DNA from: Chrysogorgia sp. JL179-B06
Taxonomy: Eukaryota > Cnidaria > Anthozoa > Scleralcyonacea > Chrysogorgiidae
DNA: 64,000 nucleotides
NCBI GenBank assembly: GCA_035772405.1
Contig: JAYKKM010000181.1
Span: 419,001-483,000, forward strand
Reading direction: 5' to 3'
In this document: positions 26,733-36,405 of the stretch, one piece after another
Numbering within the stretch: position 1 is the stretch's first letter
Layout: each line of letters begins with the position of its first letter
Notes under the pieces: generated by a model
Database searches by the model: none
What the model saw: the letters and a program-made list of their open reading frames with translations, nothing else
Told to the model about the DNA's origin: nothing
Translations under genes and position numbers: made by a program

Positions 26733-29700
26733 CAGTGGCGTGGTGGCTCTAAAATTTCTGGTGGGGCCAGTGATAAAATTTGCGCCCCTCAAGCCAATAT
26801 CAATATTTACGCCCCCCCCCCCCCCCCCCCCCTTTAAGTTCAAGTTAAGTCACGTTAACATAATTCTATGATTCTAAAGTAGAGCTTTCGACAGTTCGGG
26901 AGAAATCCCAGCATACAAATTGACGAGACGTTCTTTATCGAGTGAAAGCAAAATGTTACGTTCGATCGCCATAGAAAGTAAAGATTCAAGTCTTTCCTGA
27001 ACCATAGAGGATCGAATACGTGTCTTCACCCTCTTTAGTGCAGAAAATGAGCGCTCCGCGGTCGACGAGCTTACTGGGATGGCCACAGCAATAGCATAAA
27101 CTTGACAGAGTGTTGGGTATGCATCAACCAAACTGTATTCTGGGTGGCAAAGAACTTCGAGAGCTTCAGTGAAGGATGGAATGTTCTTCGTAGTTTTCTT
27201 TTTCGTGCCATCATTGGCGTCGCTGTCACTCCCTTCGCCGTCTGACCGATCTGAGACATCTGGTGTCATGTGACTCATGTCATCATCCTCCTCTTCTCCT
27301 CCAGCGGCAGCTGTACAATTTAATCTCTTGAAAGACCGAGCGAAATTAAAAAGTTCGTCCGCACATCTAAATACATCTAAATTGTAGGTTTCGCAAAAGA
27401 TGTTCAGGGATGCTTGAAGATCGTGAGCGGTTTTGAAATTCTTCAGAAGGTCTGGGAAGCGATTTGGGGCAAACAAGGAAAATGCTTTGAGCAGTGGCTG
27501 GTTCTTTTCAAATCGATTCTTCATTGAATTCAAGACGGTGTCGACGGCAACATAAAATGTGGCGCGTTTCCAGTGATCTTTTGGTGTTTCGGCAGGTTCG
27601 TCTTCTGCATTTTCACCATCCATCCTTCTTCGGCGTCTATACCTTGTTTGTTGCCAAACTACACTTTCAGAGTCGTGTTCTTGCTCCACGCATGTGATGA
27701 TTCGCTCCGGTTCGTCACGCATTTTGTTGAGCTGACCAACTGCACTGTTCACCATACCAAGAGCTTTCCCGAAATCTACGTTCACGCTTTGTAAATATCG
27801 GCTTAACGGGCTAGTGACTGCAAATATTTCACGGAAAAGGTAGGCGGTAGCCAGAAATTGCTTTGTTTGGAGTTGCGTTAATAATCCAGCTGCAGTATTC
27901 CGGGGATTTCCTTCAAAAGAGATATCCGTTGAAACAGTTTCCAAGACAGTTAAAATGCATTCGTAGCGAGAGAGAACGACCTTCAGACAGAACTCGCGTG
28001 AATTCCAGCGAACAGTGTTCAGTCTTTTAAGAGAAAACACTTTTAAGTTCTCTTCTAGTTGAGCAACCTCAAACAAGCCATGGATTCTTTGTGACTTGCT
28101 GAAGAGAACGTACAAGGCCTCAAGGTTGTTGAAAAGGCTTATCACTTGAACAGCAATACCTGCCGAGTCAGACAAAACAAGGTTGAGTGTGTGGGCATAA
28201 CAGTGGACAAAAACAACATGGTCTCCAACTTTTTCCTTGAATAGCGCTTGCAAGCCGTTGTAGCAGCCACTCATATTTGAGGCACCGTCGTATGTTTGTG
28301 CCACCAGCTTTTCAAACGACACGGATTTTGAAGCCAGTGTTGCTGTAATTAGATCGTAAAGTTCCAATGCTGTTGTGCCAGAAGCTCTTTTGCACGACAA
28401 CAAGTGCTCTGAACATTTACCGATGGCATTAACAATCCTTACACAAATACTAAGTTGCTCGTGATGTCGGATGTCAGGTGTGGTGTCCGCTATTAATGCC
28501 CATGCTCTGCAATTACTTATCTCTTTCACAATTTCGGAAGAGATTTCTTTACCAATAATGTTTATGACATTATTCTGGGTATCATTGCTGAGGAAAGTTA
28601 GTTTGGAGCCCCGTCCTTTTGCGCCTATTTTCCCGCTATTCCTTATCTTCGACGAAATTTGTTGCTTTCTCACCTTTTCTAAATGGTTGTCAATTGTAAC
28701 GTCGTATGTTGACAAGTAATCCAGTGCCTCCAAAAAATTTCCTTTATTCGCTTCAGCTGGATCAAGCGACTCCCGGTGACCTCTGAAAGCAAGTCCCTGC
28801 TTTCCTAGGAACACGACCGTGTCAACAATGCGTTTCATCACATTGCGGTTTGCATTGACTTTTTTCTTCCTGATCAAATCTTCGTCTTTTTCTTGTTGCT
28901 CCAAACAGTGACTGATTGATCGTCCTTGTAAGAAAACGACTTGAGCTATCTTGGCATTAACATGGCTTTCTGATGTTTCGTGCTTTGTTATTCCACTGTA
29001 TTGCTTCTTCCAGTTAGAATACCCGGCATTGGTAAAAGCATTTCCTTGATTGAATCGCATATTTTCACCTCTCAAACATTCATCTGAGAATAGAAGACAT
29101 GGAATACAATATAAGCAATCTTTACTTAGTGAGTAGGAAAGCCATTTTCGCTTTGTTTGACCTTCGCGAAAGAACACTCCCTGCGAGCAATACCGATTAC
29201 GTTTTCCAATTTCTTTTTTTCTCACGGATAATACGTATTCTGGAGGCTGACAAGGATTCATTTTTATGAACTTTTCTTTATCTTCCATGCTAAGCTTCGC
29301 GTGGACAAGTGAAGCGGGATCAAAGGTCGCATTTTCTTCATCAATTATGAGTGCTGGGTTTCTTGGGAGCGTGTGCTTTATGGCTATGTCGTCCTCCTCG
29401 CCTGGATTTAGGGCAATCGGTGGCGGTGCAGTTGTATCCAAAGCCTCTTTCAGAACTTTACGTCCGGCTTCAATATCAGTAAAGATATCTTTACATGCGC
29501 TGACACTGCTGTCATCATTAAGTTCGTCCATGACTCCTTCATGGGCCGAATAATCACAATCGGAAGGTGTCTCCTCGCTAGATGCAGAAGATTCTTCAAG
29601 GCCTTCTCCCTTGTTGTTTTTATCGTGGTCACATGCGCTATCAGTTGTTGGGTGGGCTGTATCTTCCCCCGATACTTCTTTGTTTATATTTGGCTTATCG

Positions 29701-30955
29701 GCCCCAGCAACTTCCACCTCATGGTCTATATTTGTAGCATTTTGAAGCCCATGGTCGCCAATGGAAGTATCATTTTTTGTAGACGTTTCGCTTGATGTTG
29801 CGAAATAGTTTGTCATGAACGATCCCAGTCTTACATTTTCTTCCTTTTTGGCTTTGCTTGTCTTTTTATTTTCCGCACCTGATTTTTTACGTTTTCGGTT
29901 CCCAAACATGGTGGCGTGCTAGAAGTTGAATAATTTATTTAATTATATTACGAATTAAAACTGTATCGCAAAATCTCGCCGGCAAAAAGTAGCAATTCCA
30001 TTTTCCGCTATCCAATTCCAATGATCCAATCAGATCACAGGAAATAGTCCGCCTCCGCATTTTTCGCCTAGGGCCCTAAACCCTAGTGTAGATTATTTGT
30101 TGTAACTTAGTAAACTTTATACTTACTTAGATATCAATAATCAATATTTGCAAATTGTAACTTACATATAAATATAATTGAAAACAATATAATTGTGATT
30201 ATGCGGTAAATATTGAATTTATAATAATCATGTTTTTCTTTTTTTCATTTTAATATATAAATCACCGAGTTGAGAGTCACAGGTGATATACAAACAATAA
30301 TGTTCACTATTAGAAGTAATACCAACATTTAGAATATAAATGTATGTACACAGTAAAGTTTTCTTACCTTTCAAGATTTAAGATGACCGCATCGCGCGTT
30401 CTGAAATCTGAATGACAGTGATTCCTATTGACTCATATACAGCTTTCTTTTCGCCGAATTTGATATCCAGATTAAAGTAGACGATCTATGTACTACGTAT
30501 ATATATAATCGCGGCAGTTAGAACCATCAAGAACCTAATTTGTACCAATTATTAACCTAATGATTACGAATTTCACAGTAAATCGTGCGTCTTTCCTTCG
30601 TGCGAAAGAACTTGAGTAATAAAGGATTAGTAACCTTAAGCGCATTCTTTCCAGCGTCTTCATTTTCGCTGTCAACACCCGTTACACCATCTTGCCACAA
30701 GCGCTGGCAATTTGCCGTATTTCGGTCACTATTTCCATATAGTATAATATTATACAGTTTGCTACTGCTCTATCCTGTGTTTTCACCTTGGTTGGTTCAA
30801 TATCTTATAACCTTTTAAAACATTGCAATCTGATTTTTCTATGTAAATCCTTTCCTGAGGATTTCGGCGCCCCACGCATCAGCATTTCGGCGCCCTCTTG
30901 AAATCATCGCTGGGGGGCCATGGCCCCCCCGGCCCCCCCGGCCACCACGCCACTT
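26733..30955 (-). mobile_element. hAT DNA transposon, autonomous-looking, 4.2 kb
   Basis: Bounded by short TIRs CAGTGGCGTGGTGGC (26733-26747) and its inverted copy with one mismatch (30941-30955). Flanking 8-mers CTTCCGCT and AATCCGCT share the last six bases, a worn 8-bp hAT target duplication. It encodes one intact transposase. Non-coding ends include a run of 21 C at 26812-26832. Confidence 0.9.
26874..29909 (-). CDS. hAT transposase (ZMYM/DUF4371-type)
   Basis: A 1011-aa intact protein. The N-terminus is a basic nuclear-type stretch then an acidic low-complexity region (to about 200). A TTF-type zinc finger lies near 235-330 (CSQGVFF, DCLYCIPCLLF, TKHETSESH). The RNase-H-like catalytic core follows, with Asp in ALIADTTPDIRHHEQLS (near 475), Asp in YDGASNMSG (near 540) and, after a long helical insertion, Glu in the C-terminal SSSTAERSFSALKRVK (near 950), where the hAT dimerisation region lies. 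It would cut and paste the element via the TIRs. The uninterrupted long frame suggests the copy was active recently. Confidence 0.93.
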   Translation of the reverse strand: MFGNRKRKKSGAENKKTSKAKKEENVRLGSFMTNYFATSSETSTKNDTSIGDHGLQNATNIDHEVEVAGADKPNINKEVSGEDTAHPTTDSACDHDKNNKGEGLEESSASSEETPSDCDYSAHEGVMDELNDDSSVSACKDIFTDIEAGRKVLKEALDTTAPPPIALNPGEEDDIAIKHTLPRNPALIIDEENATFDPASLVHAKLSMEDKEKFIKMNPCQPPEYVLSVRKKEIGKRNRYCSQGVFFREGQTKRKWLSYSLSKDCLYCIPCLLFSDECLRGENMRFNQGNAFTNAGYSNWKKQYSGITKHETSESHVNAKIAQVVFLQGRSISHCLEQQEKDEDLIRKKKVNANRNVMKRIVDTVVFLGKQGLAFRGHRESLDPAEANKGNFLEALDYLSTYDVTIDNHLEKVRKQQISSKIRNSGKIGAKGRGSKLTFLSNDTQNNVINIIGKEISSEIVKEISNCRAWALIADTTPDIRHHEQLSICVRIVNAIGKCSEHLLSCKRASGTTALELYDLITATLASKSVSFEKLVAQTYDGASNMSGCYNGLQALFKEKVGDHVVFVHCYAHTLNLVLSDSAGIAVQVISLFNNLEALYVLFSKSQRIHGLFEVAQLEENLKVFSLKRLNTVRWNSREFCLKVVLSRYECILTVLETVSTDISFEGNPRNTAAGLLTQLQTKQFLATAYLFREIFAVTSPLSRYLQSVNVDFGKALGMVNSAVGQLNKMRDEPERIITCVEQEHDSESVVWQQTRYRRRRRMDGENAEDEPAETPKDHWKRATFYVAVDTVLNSMKNRFEKNQPLLKAFSLFAPNRFPDLLKNFKTAHDLQASLNIFCETYNLDVFRCADELFNFARSFKRLNCTAAAGGEEEDDDMSHMTPDVSDRSDGEGSDSDANDGTKKKTTKNIPSFTEALEVLCHPEYSLVDAYPTLCQVYAIAVAIPVSSSTAERSFSALKRVKTRIRSSMVQERLESLLSMAIERNILLSLDKERLVNLYAGISPELSKALL

Positions 30956-32984
30956 AATCCGCTACCAACACATAGAGAAGAGGCGAAAGAGGACAGCCTT
31001 GACGAACCCCTCGACTGACGGGAAAAACCTCCGTCATAAAAGCGTTCGTGATCACCGCTGAGTTGACAGACAAATACAGTAACGACATGCACCCATCTCC
31101 GAAACGATGGTTCAAAACCCATGTTAACCAGGATCCGTTCCAGAAATACCCACTCTACCCGATCGAAGGCCTTCTCCTGGTCAAGAGAAAGAATAGCTGC
31201 AGGCTACGTTTTCTCCCATGAACCGACCACCGAGCCGATCACTCTAAGGAGGCGACTACATAACGCTTTTGTATAGTTCGAACACAATAAAGTGATAGGA
31301 CGCCAATTCGCCGTGTCCAGAATATCACCTTTCTTGAACAAGAGCGTTATGGCACCGGAGCGTTGAGTTAAGGACAGTTTACCCGACACAAAACAGGAGT
31401 TGAACACGGATATAAGATCTGGTCCAAATAGGTCCCAAAAACGTAAATAAAATTATACAGGAAGACCATCAATGCCTGGTGACTTATTAGTAGGCAATTG
31501 CTTTAATGCGGTAAGGCATTCATCAAGCAGTAAGCCCACCTTCACATGAGGCCACTTCAACTTCCGAAAGTGTACGCTCCAGGGAAGAAATAAAGACATT
31601 CTGTTCTGCGCCTCCTAATGGTTGCGACGAAAAGAGACCATAGTAATAGTCGCGCTAAACCGCCAACATATCTGTTTTAGATGTTGCAAGGCTACCGTCT
31701 ATACGCCGGACCTAACAGATTAGTCGCTGTTGGCCGCGAACCTTCTCCTGACGAAGAAAATAAGCTGAAGAGGTTTCACCCTCCTCCGCCCATTTAACGT
31801 TAGCGCGCAGTTGCGCCCCCTGAGCAACAGTACGAAGCTCAGCGGCCAACTCTGACCGTGCCTCTTCTAATCTAGCCTGGGACGTCGTCCCTTGTACTAC
31901 CTATCGTTGAAGGACAGCGATATTGGAATTCAACTGTTTGATTTTACATTTCTTGGCGCGGGATGATGCACGCGACAAGGAACGGATCAATTTTTTAAGC
32001 CGAGCTTTGCCGGCATCCCACCAGATCGAGAGAGCATGAAAACGACCACGCTCAGAACTCCAATCTGTCCAAAATCGTTCGATTTCGTCACAGAAGGCCT
32101 CGTCCTTTAGGTGGGAAGTGTTGAATTTCCACAGACCATGGCCTCGTGGGACCTCAGATGGTAGGTCGATGTCGAGATACACATAAGAGTGATCTGACCT
32201 AAAGAAGGGAAAAATCCCTACCGACGAGACAAGACCCTGGTACCGCGAGGGCAGCCAGATCATATTAATTCGGGATCCCTGAGCGCCATTTGGCCGTCTC
32301 CAAGTGAACTCCTCGTTGTCTGGGTGCAAAACACGCCAGACATCACAGAGTTCAAATGTACCCATCAGATCTTCCAGGGTAGGCGACCAATTATACACCC
32401 AGGATGACGTGGGATTACACCCAAACCGTTCGATAAATGGATCTACTACCGTGTTAAAGTCTCCGCACAATAACACCAGTAAATGCATGAGTGTCAATGG
32501 CCTGATAAAAAGATTGATAGAAGATTTCACCGTCCTTCTTGTTGTTCGGCCCATATAAACATGCAATTTGAAAATTAAAATTACCACGGGAAAACTCAGC
32601 GATGATCAACCGCCCAGAAGAGTCTCGCCACTGATGAACCAGATTCAGAAAAGGTTTAAATAAAATAGCAACACCGCTGCTACGCACAGTGCCTGGAGAC
32701 GAGACACATTGAAAATGTTTTTTATTAATAATTTCTAGATTGGAATGAGCAATCCAAGCGGAAAACTCTTGCTCAGAAATAGAATGTGTCTCTTGAAGAC
32801 ATATAATGTCCACATCAAAACAATTTAACCAGGCCATCAAGGTCTGGCGACTTACCAGGGAACGAAGTCCCTGAACATTGAGTGTAAGTATCTTATACAT
32901 TATCCTGGGACCCCTGTAAAGGGGGATTTGGGATACGTACTGCAGGACTAATACTGTCCTGGTCCAGTAAACTGCCAGTAACAA
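30956..32984 (-). pseudogene. LINE F ORF2 remnant (endonuclease and RT)
   Basis: Endonuclease motifs are visible in separate frames: LTLNVQGLRSL and CLQETHS (32984-32454), then LCGDFNTVVDPF, SRINMIWLP and FFRSDHSYVYL (32587-31901). RT pieces follow at 31407-30956 with a LTQRSGAITLLFKKGD block and, near the hAT junction, DNA matching the Q-G-C-P-L-S-P region. Frames are broken repeatedly. The remainder continues only for about 60 bp at 26670-26732. Confidence 0.8.
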
Positions 32985-34442
32985 GATTTAGCAGTGGAGC
33001 GTCACTACCTAATACAGAATCATCAATATCTTCGGAAAGATCACTATCCGAATGATATGCCAAAGACGCAAATTTATTGCGTATACGTGTCGGATTGGGA
33101 GGTAAAGAACGTTGCGTCTTCCTTCTCCCAAGAGCAGGATGAGTGGGTTGAAGTGGCGAACGATCGCGCACCGATTTCCAACCCGCTTTGTTATCATTAA
33201 CCTTGGTCCGGATACCGGACCGACGAGTTTGAATAGCCTCCGATTTCGAAAGCTCTGAAGAACAAGCATTTGAAACACCAGGAAGCTGATGTTTTGCCTG
33301 TGTATAAGAATGTTCGGGAGAAGATGGTAAATGGAAATTTTCTGGGGATGTAGCCGACGCCGGAAGTGGGCGCCGAACTTTGTCCTCAGACCCCTCGGAA
33401 TATTGGGCATCGTCAAGCTTTGTCTTTTTGACAGATGGACGATTTTGCTCATCGTCACTTTCAGTAGATCGATTATCGTCGCTCTCGATGGAAGGATCTC
33501 TAACGCATGATGGAAACAAGTCCATACCAGATGCGACGTCATCATCACCTATTGGTGGAATGAGGGGAGCAATGTCCTCAACTTGAGATGGAACTAAGGG
33601 AGGAACTACACCCTCCTTTTCGAATGGGGGGACAGATGGTAAGTCCACTTTTTCTACAGATAATGTAGGGAAAACATGATACTCTGCCTCCGGTATAAGT
33701 ATAGAGGGTAACAGGTCTTGCGTTTCGGACAATGGTACAATAGGGCCGCTCCCGCGCCTTCCGGCACAGTATCAACGGGGACAATGTCCATATTTTCAGG
33801 TGGAATTGTTACTACAGGGTCAACCGACGTACCAGGCTGATCTGCTGCCACCGAAGTTGTGGCGCCGGTTGCAACGCGGTTTGCCCAAGTAGTATTTAAA
33901 CCAGAGGTAGTGGGTAGGACAGGAATTGGCCTGATGACCCTCCAAATTGCACCGGAAACAGGTGCGTACCTGTCCTCAGTACCAAACATTACAGGAATGA
34001 CGTTGGATAATTAATTTCGAGGGAATAGCATTCTGTATAGCCATTAGTAATGAAAAATTACCATTACTAACGCCTCCAGTGGATTCTGTTTGGCCATAGG
34101 GAAGTAAGGCCAGGGCGACGGCTTCCCCGGGAATGCCATAAGGCAATCGCGACGCGTTACCGTAACCCATTTTTTAGAAAGTACGGACTGAAGTTGAATA
34201 GGATGACCTCTAAACTCCAAGCCCGCGGAAAGAATATCTTCCATACCAGCGGCGTTTGAAAAAGTCAAGCGCAGCTGCCTACGATTATAACGTTGTATAC
34301 ATTGGAAGACATCTGTCAACGAAGTTGCAATAGATATTTTAAACTCGTCTTGAACCTCAATCAAGGTCCAAGTAGGTTTATTCATAAACGCCAGTTCCGG
34401 CAATATCGCTAAAGCAGTGCGATTAGCGTACGGAACAGACAT
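32893..34442 (-). pseudogene. LINE F ORF1 remnant
   Basis: Frames in several registers. The first (34442-34044) aligns with the N-terminal nucleic-acid-binding part of LINE B ORF1 (GLEFRGHPIQL, matching GLTFRGHPLVL). A later piece (33989-33654) and a long Ser/Pro/acidic piece (33732-32893) correspond to the low-complexity C-terminal half. The ORF1 product would bind element RNA. Confidence 0.75.
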
Positions 34443-34932
34443 TACACCAAATATATATATATATATAAGGTTAATAATTTGATTAATAGAAATACACTAA
34501 CTAAGGCTGTATGAAGTACAGCGGAAACTCGGGAGAAATACTCCACGAGGAACACCTAACTGAACACACTCACGGTTACCAAGCAAAAGTGGTCTTGCCA
34601 CAAGAGAAAAAGGAAACAACCAAAACCAACGAAGGAAAGAAACCAACGAAGGCGGAAGATCACTTGCTTAGAAAACCAAGACCAAAGCCAGACGGAGGAA
34701 GAGAACAACGATGGCGGGAGACCACTTGATTTACCAATCAAGCCAAGAGGACGAAAGGCCAGGCAAAGACAACCAGCCAGCGCGCCTGGCTAGGCGCCAC
34801 GGACGACTCCAACCACTTGGCGTTGCTACGTCTCGGAGAGGTTAAATAGTGTTATCCGGTAGCACCGGAAGCATGGATCCACCACAAGAACCTTTTTACC
34901 TGATCGCTCGTACACGCAAACCTAGTGACTAA

Positions 34933-34957
34933 CTTAGCCAATAGGCCGAGAAGCGAT
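34933..34957 (-). ncRNA. U2 snRNA 5'-end stub (25 nt)
   Basis: Read on the minus strand this is ATCGCTTCTCGGCCTATTGG followed by CTAAG, the start of metazoan U2 snRNA with one mismatch. LINE F 5' UTR follows directly. It is a gene fragment, not a functional RNA. Confidence 0.85.
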
Positions 34958-34966
34958 ACCGACCCT

Positions 34967-35237
34967 TAAAAAGAAGGGTCCTAAAAAGAAGCTTTTCCTA
35001 CAGAGCGAACTGACTGATCAATTAATACAATCAGTATCATCTTTTAAGAGGCATTTAAGTGATTATATTAGATTAAATTAATTTAATTTTTTAATTGTAA
35101 TATTTTGTGAAATGTGTTGATTTTTATATGTATTATATTTATATTCATGTATTGTATACACGGCCCTTTGAAAATCAGCTCGCGCTGAAAGGCTGCCGTG
35201 TTAAAATAATTTTAATTAAAGATTATTATTATTATTT
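34967..35237 (+). mobile_element. 3' tail of another short retroelement inserted upstream of the U2 stub
   Basis: Absent from the corresponding place in the other RNA unit (41566-41567). It ends with a stem-like CACGGCCCTTTGAAAATCAG ... GGCTGCCGTG and a (TTA)n tail, features of CR1/L2/RTE-type 3' ends. Confidence 0.55.
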
Positions 35238-35340
35238 TGAAAGTATAAATGAAAACACTAGCGGTTCCGCTGACCTGCATCCGCCGAGCGCGGGCGCCAG
35301 TTCAGCGTTCGTTAATTGGACCAAAAGGCCGATGAGGTTG

Positions 35341-35458
35341 GTCTACGACACGGAGTATTCCCAGGCGGTCACCCATCCAAGTACTAACTCCACCCGACCA
35401 GATTTAACTGCGGTGATCGGACGAGAACCGGCGTTTTCCTGGTGGTGTGGTCGTAGAC
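35341..35458 (-). rRNA. 5S rRNA gene (unit 1)
   Basis: 118 nt on the minus strand. It starts GTCTACGACCACACCACC and ends with the complementary TGTCGTAGAC, so the terminal stem closes. The internal block GTTAGTACTTGGATGGGTGA is the conserved TFIIIA/C-box region. It differs from metazoan consensus at a few positions (GGAAAACGCCGG in place of CTGAACGCGCCC), so gene or mild pseudogene is undecided. Confidence 0.9.
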
Positions 35459-35926
35459 ATTTTCTACGGCGAATTACGAAGTGTTGCGGGAGATGAATTC
35501 GCAAGAGTTTCGCATGCATGCAAATCAATGGCGTGGCTGCGACGCGTACGGCCGTGGAATTGGGGAGGCTTTGCGAGGGAGGAGTAGAAGGATGGATGTT
35601 CGACAAACGTCCGCCGTAAACGATCGGTGTGAGTTGGGTTGATGGGATTGATGCAGGATGTGCTGAACGACCGGATGTCAGGCGGTCTGTGATATTCGAT
35701 AGGATCGAGATGTTGTTGGTCGGTGTTGTGTGGGTTCGTGATTGCTGCTTTTTCGTCTGCGTTGATGACGTTGGAATTGCTGTGGAACGATTTGGTATAG
35801 GATGCGAGATGAATTTCGTTCGATGTCGGCTTCTTAATGATCTTGTTCGACAGACAGCTCGACGATTGAATGATGTTTCTGCGGCAGTGTGAATTTCAAG
35901 TGGATTGTTGAGTTTGATTTGTGCAC
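35459..35926. other. Spacer between 5S and U1 genes (unit 1)
   Basis: About 470 bp without a recognised gene. It is similar over most of its length to 41807-42221 in unit 2, with indels. Open frames crossing it and the RNA genes are not coding. Confidence 0.75.
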
Positions 35927-36093
35927 GAAGGGGACGGGCGCAAACGCAGGTCCCCACTACCAGAAATTATACACTCGAGTTGCCCACATTTGGGGCAATC
36001 GCATGAGTCACCCCAGTCGAAGTGCAATGAGAGGGGCCTCATCCTGAGAGGACTCCCTATGTGATCAGAGTGCCTCTCGCGTCAGGTAAGTTT
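35927..36093 (-). ncRNA. U1 snRNA gene (unit 1)
   Basis: On the minus strand it begins AAACTTACCTG, the 5' splice-site-pairing end. Then come a GATCAC loop (U1-70K site), ATTGCACTTCG (U1A-type loop), CCCCAAATGTGGGCAACTCG, the Sm site ATAATTTCTGG and a 3' hairpin closed by GGGGAC/GTCCCC. Length (about 165 nt) fits. The two bases before ACTTACC are AA rather than AT and the upstream DNA is the 3' end of LINE B, so its promoter may be lost. Confidence 0.92.
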
Positions 36094-36405
36094 TTATTTT
36101 GAAACAATGACGTAGATGGAAATACGCTCACCGACTAACACGCCAAAATTAATGGCCGACTCAAACAAATTTTACGTCCTGCTCCGACAGACGACCACCG
36201 AGCCCCGAGTTGCTGAGGGGCGTTGGATCCCGCTCGCGACAATCACCAACGCTAGCCTGCGAAACATTAAACTAAGGACAGCAGTGGCTTAAAGGACCCA
36301 AACCGAAGTATGAGGATGCCTCAGGTCGCACCAGCTCCACCACCGAGAGGGGGCGGCCGGTTGCTACAATGTTGCGCTTTACAGGCGACCGAAGCCTCCA
36401 ACAAT

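Larger units (their letters stand above)
30956..34932 (-). mobile_element. LINE F, decayed Tx1/L1-like non-LTR retrotransposon
   Basis: Read on the minus strand: a 5' UTR starting at a U2 snRNA stub (34933-34957), remains of ORF1, then ORF2 with endonuclease and reverse transcriptase, interrupted by the hAT element. It is the same family as LINE B. The 3' part beyond the RT middle is missing. Many frameshifts and stops show an old, inactive copy. Confidence 0.88.

Noticed and set aside
35300..35330. Second U2-like start (CGGCCTTTTGG) downstream of 5S
   Set aside because: Only a short match without ATCGCTTCT; in unit 2 it reads GACCTTTTGGTC and is better explained as a small hairpin after 5S.
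35107..35957. Open frames crossing the 5S and U1 genes on both strands (also 41419-42485)
   Set aside because: The DNA is explained by RNA genes and spacers; the frames have no protein-like pattern.
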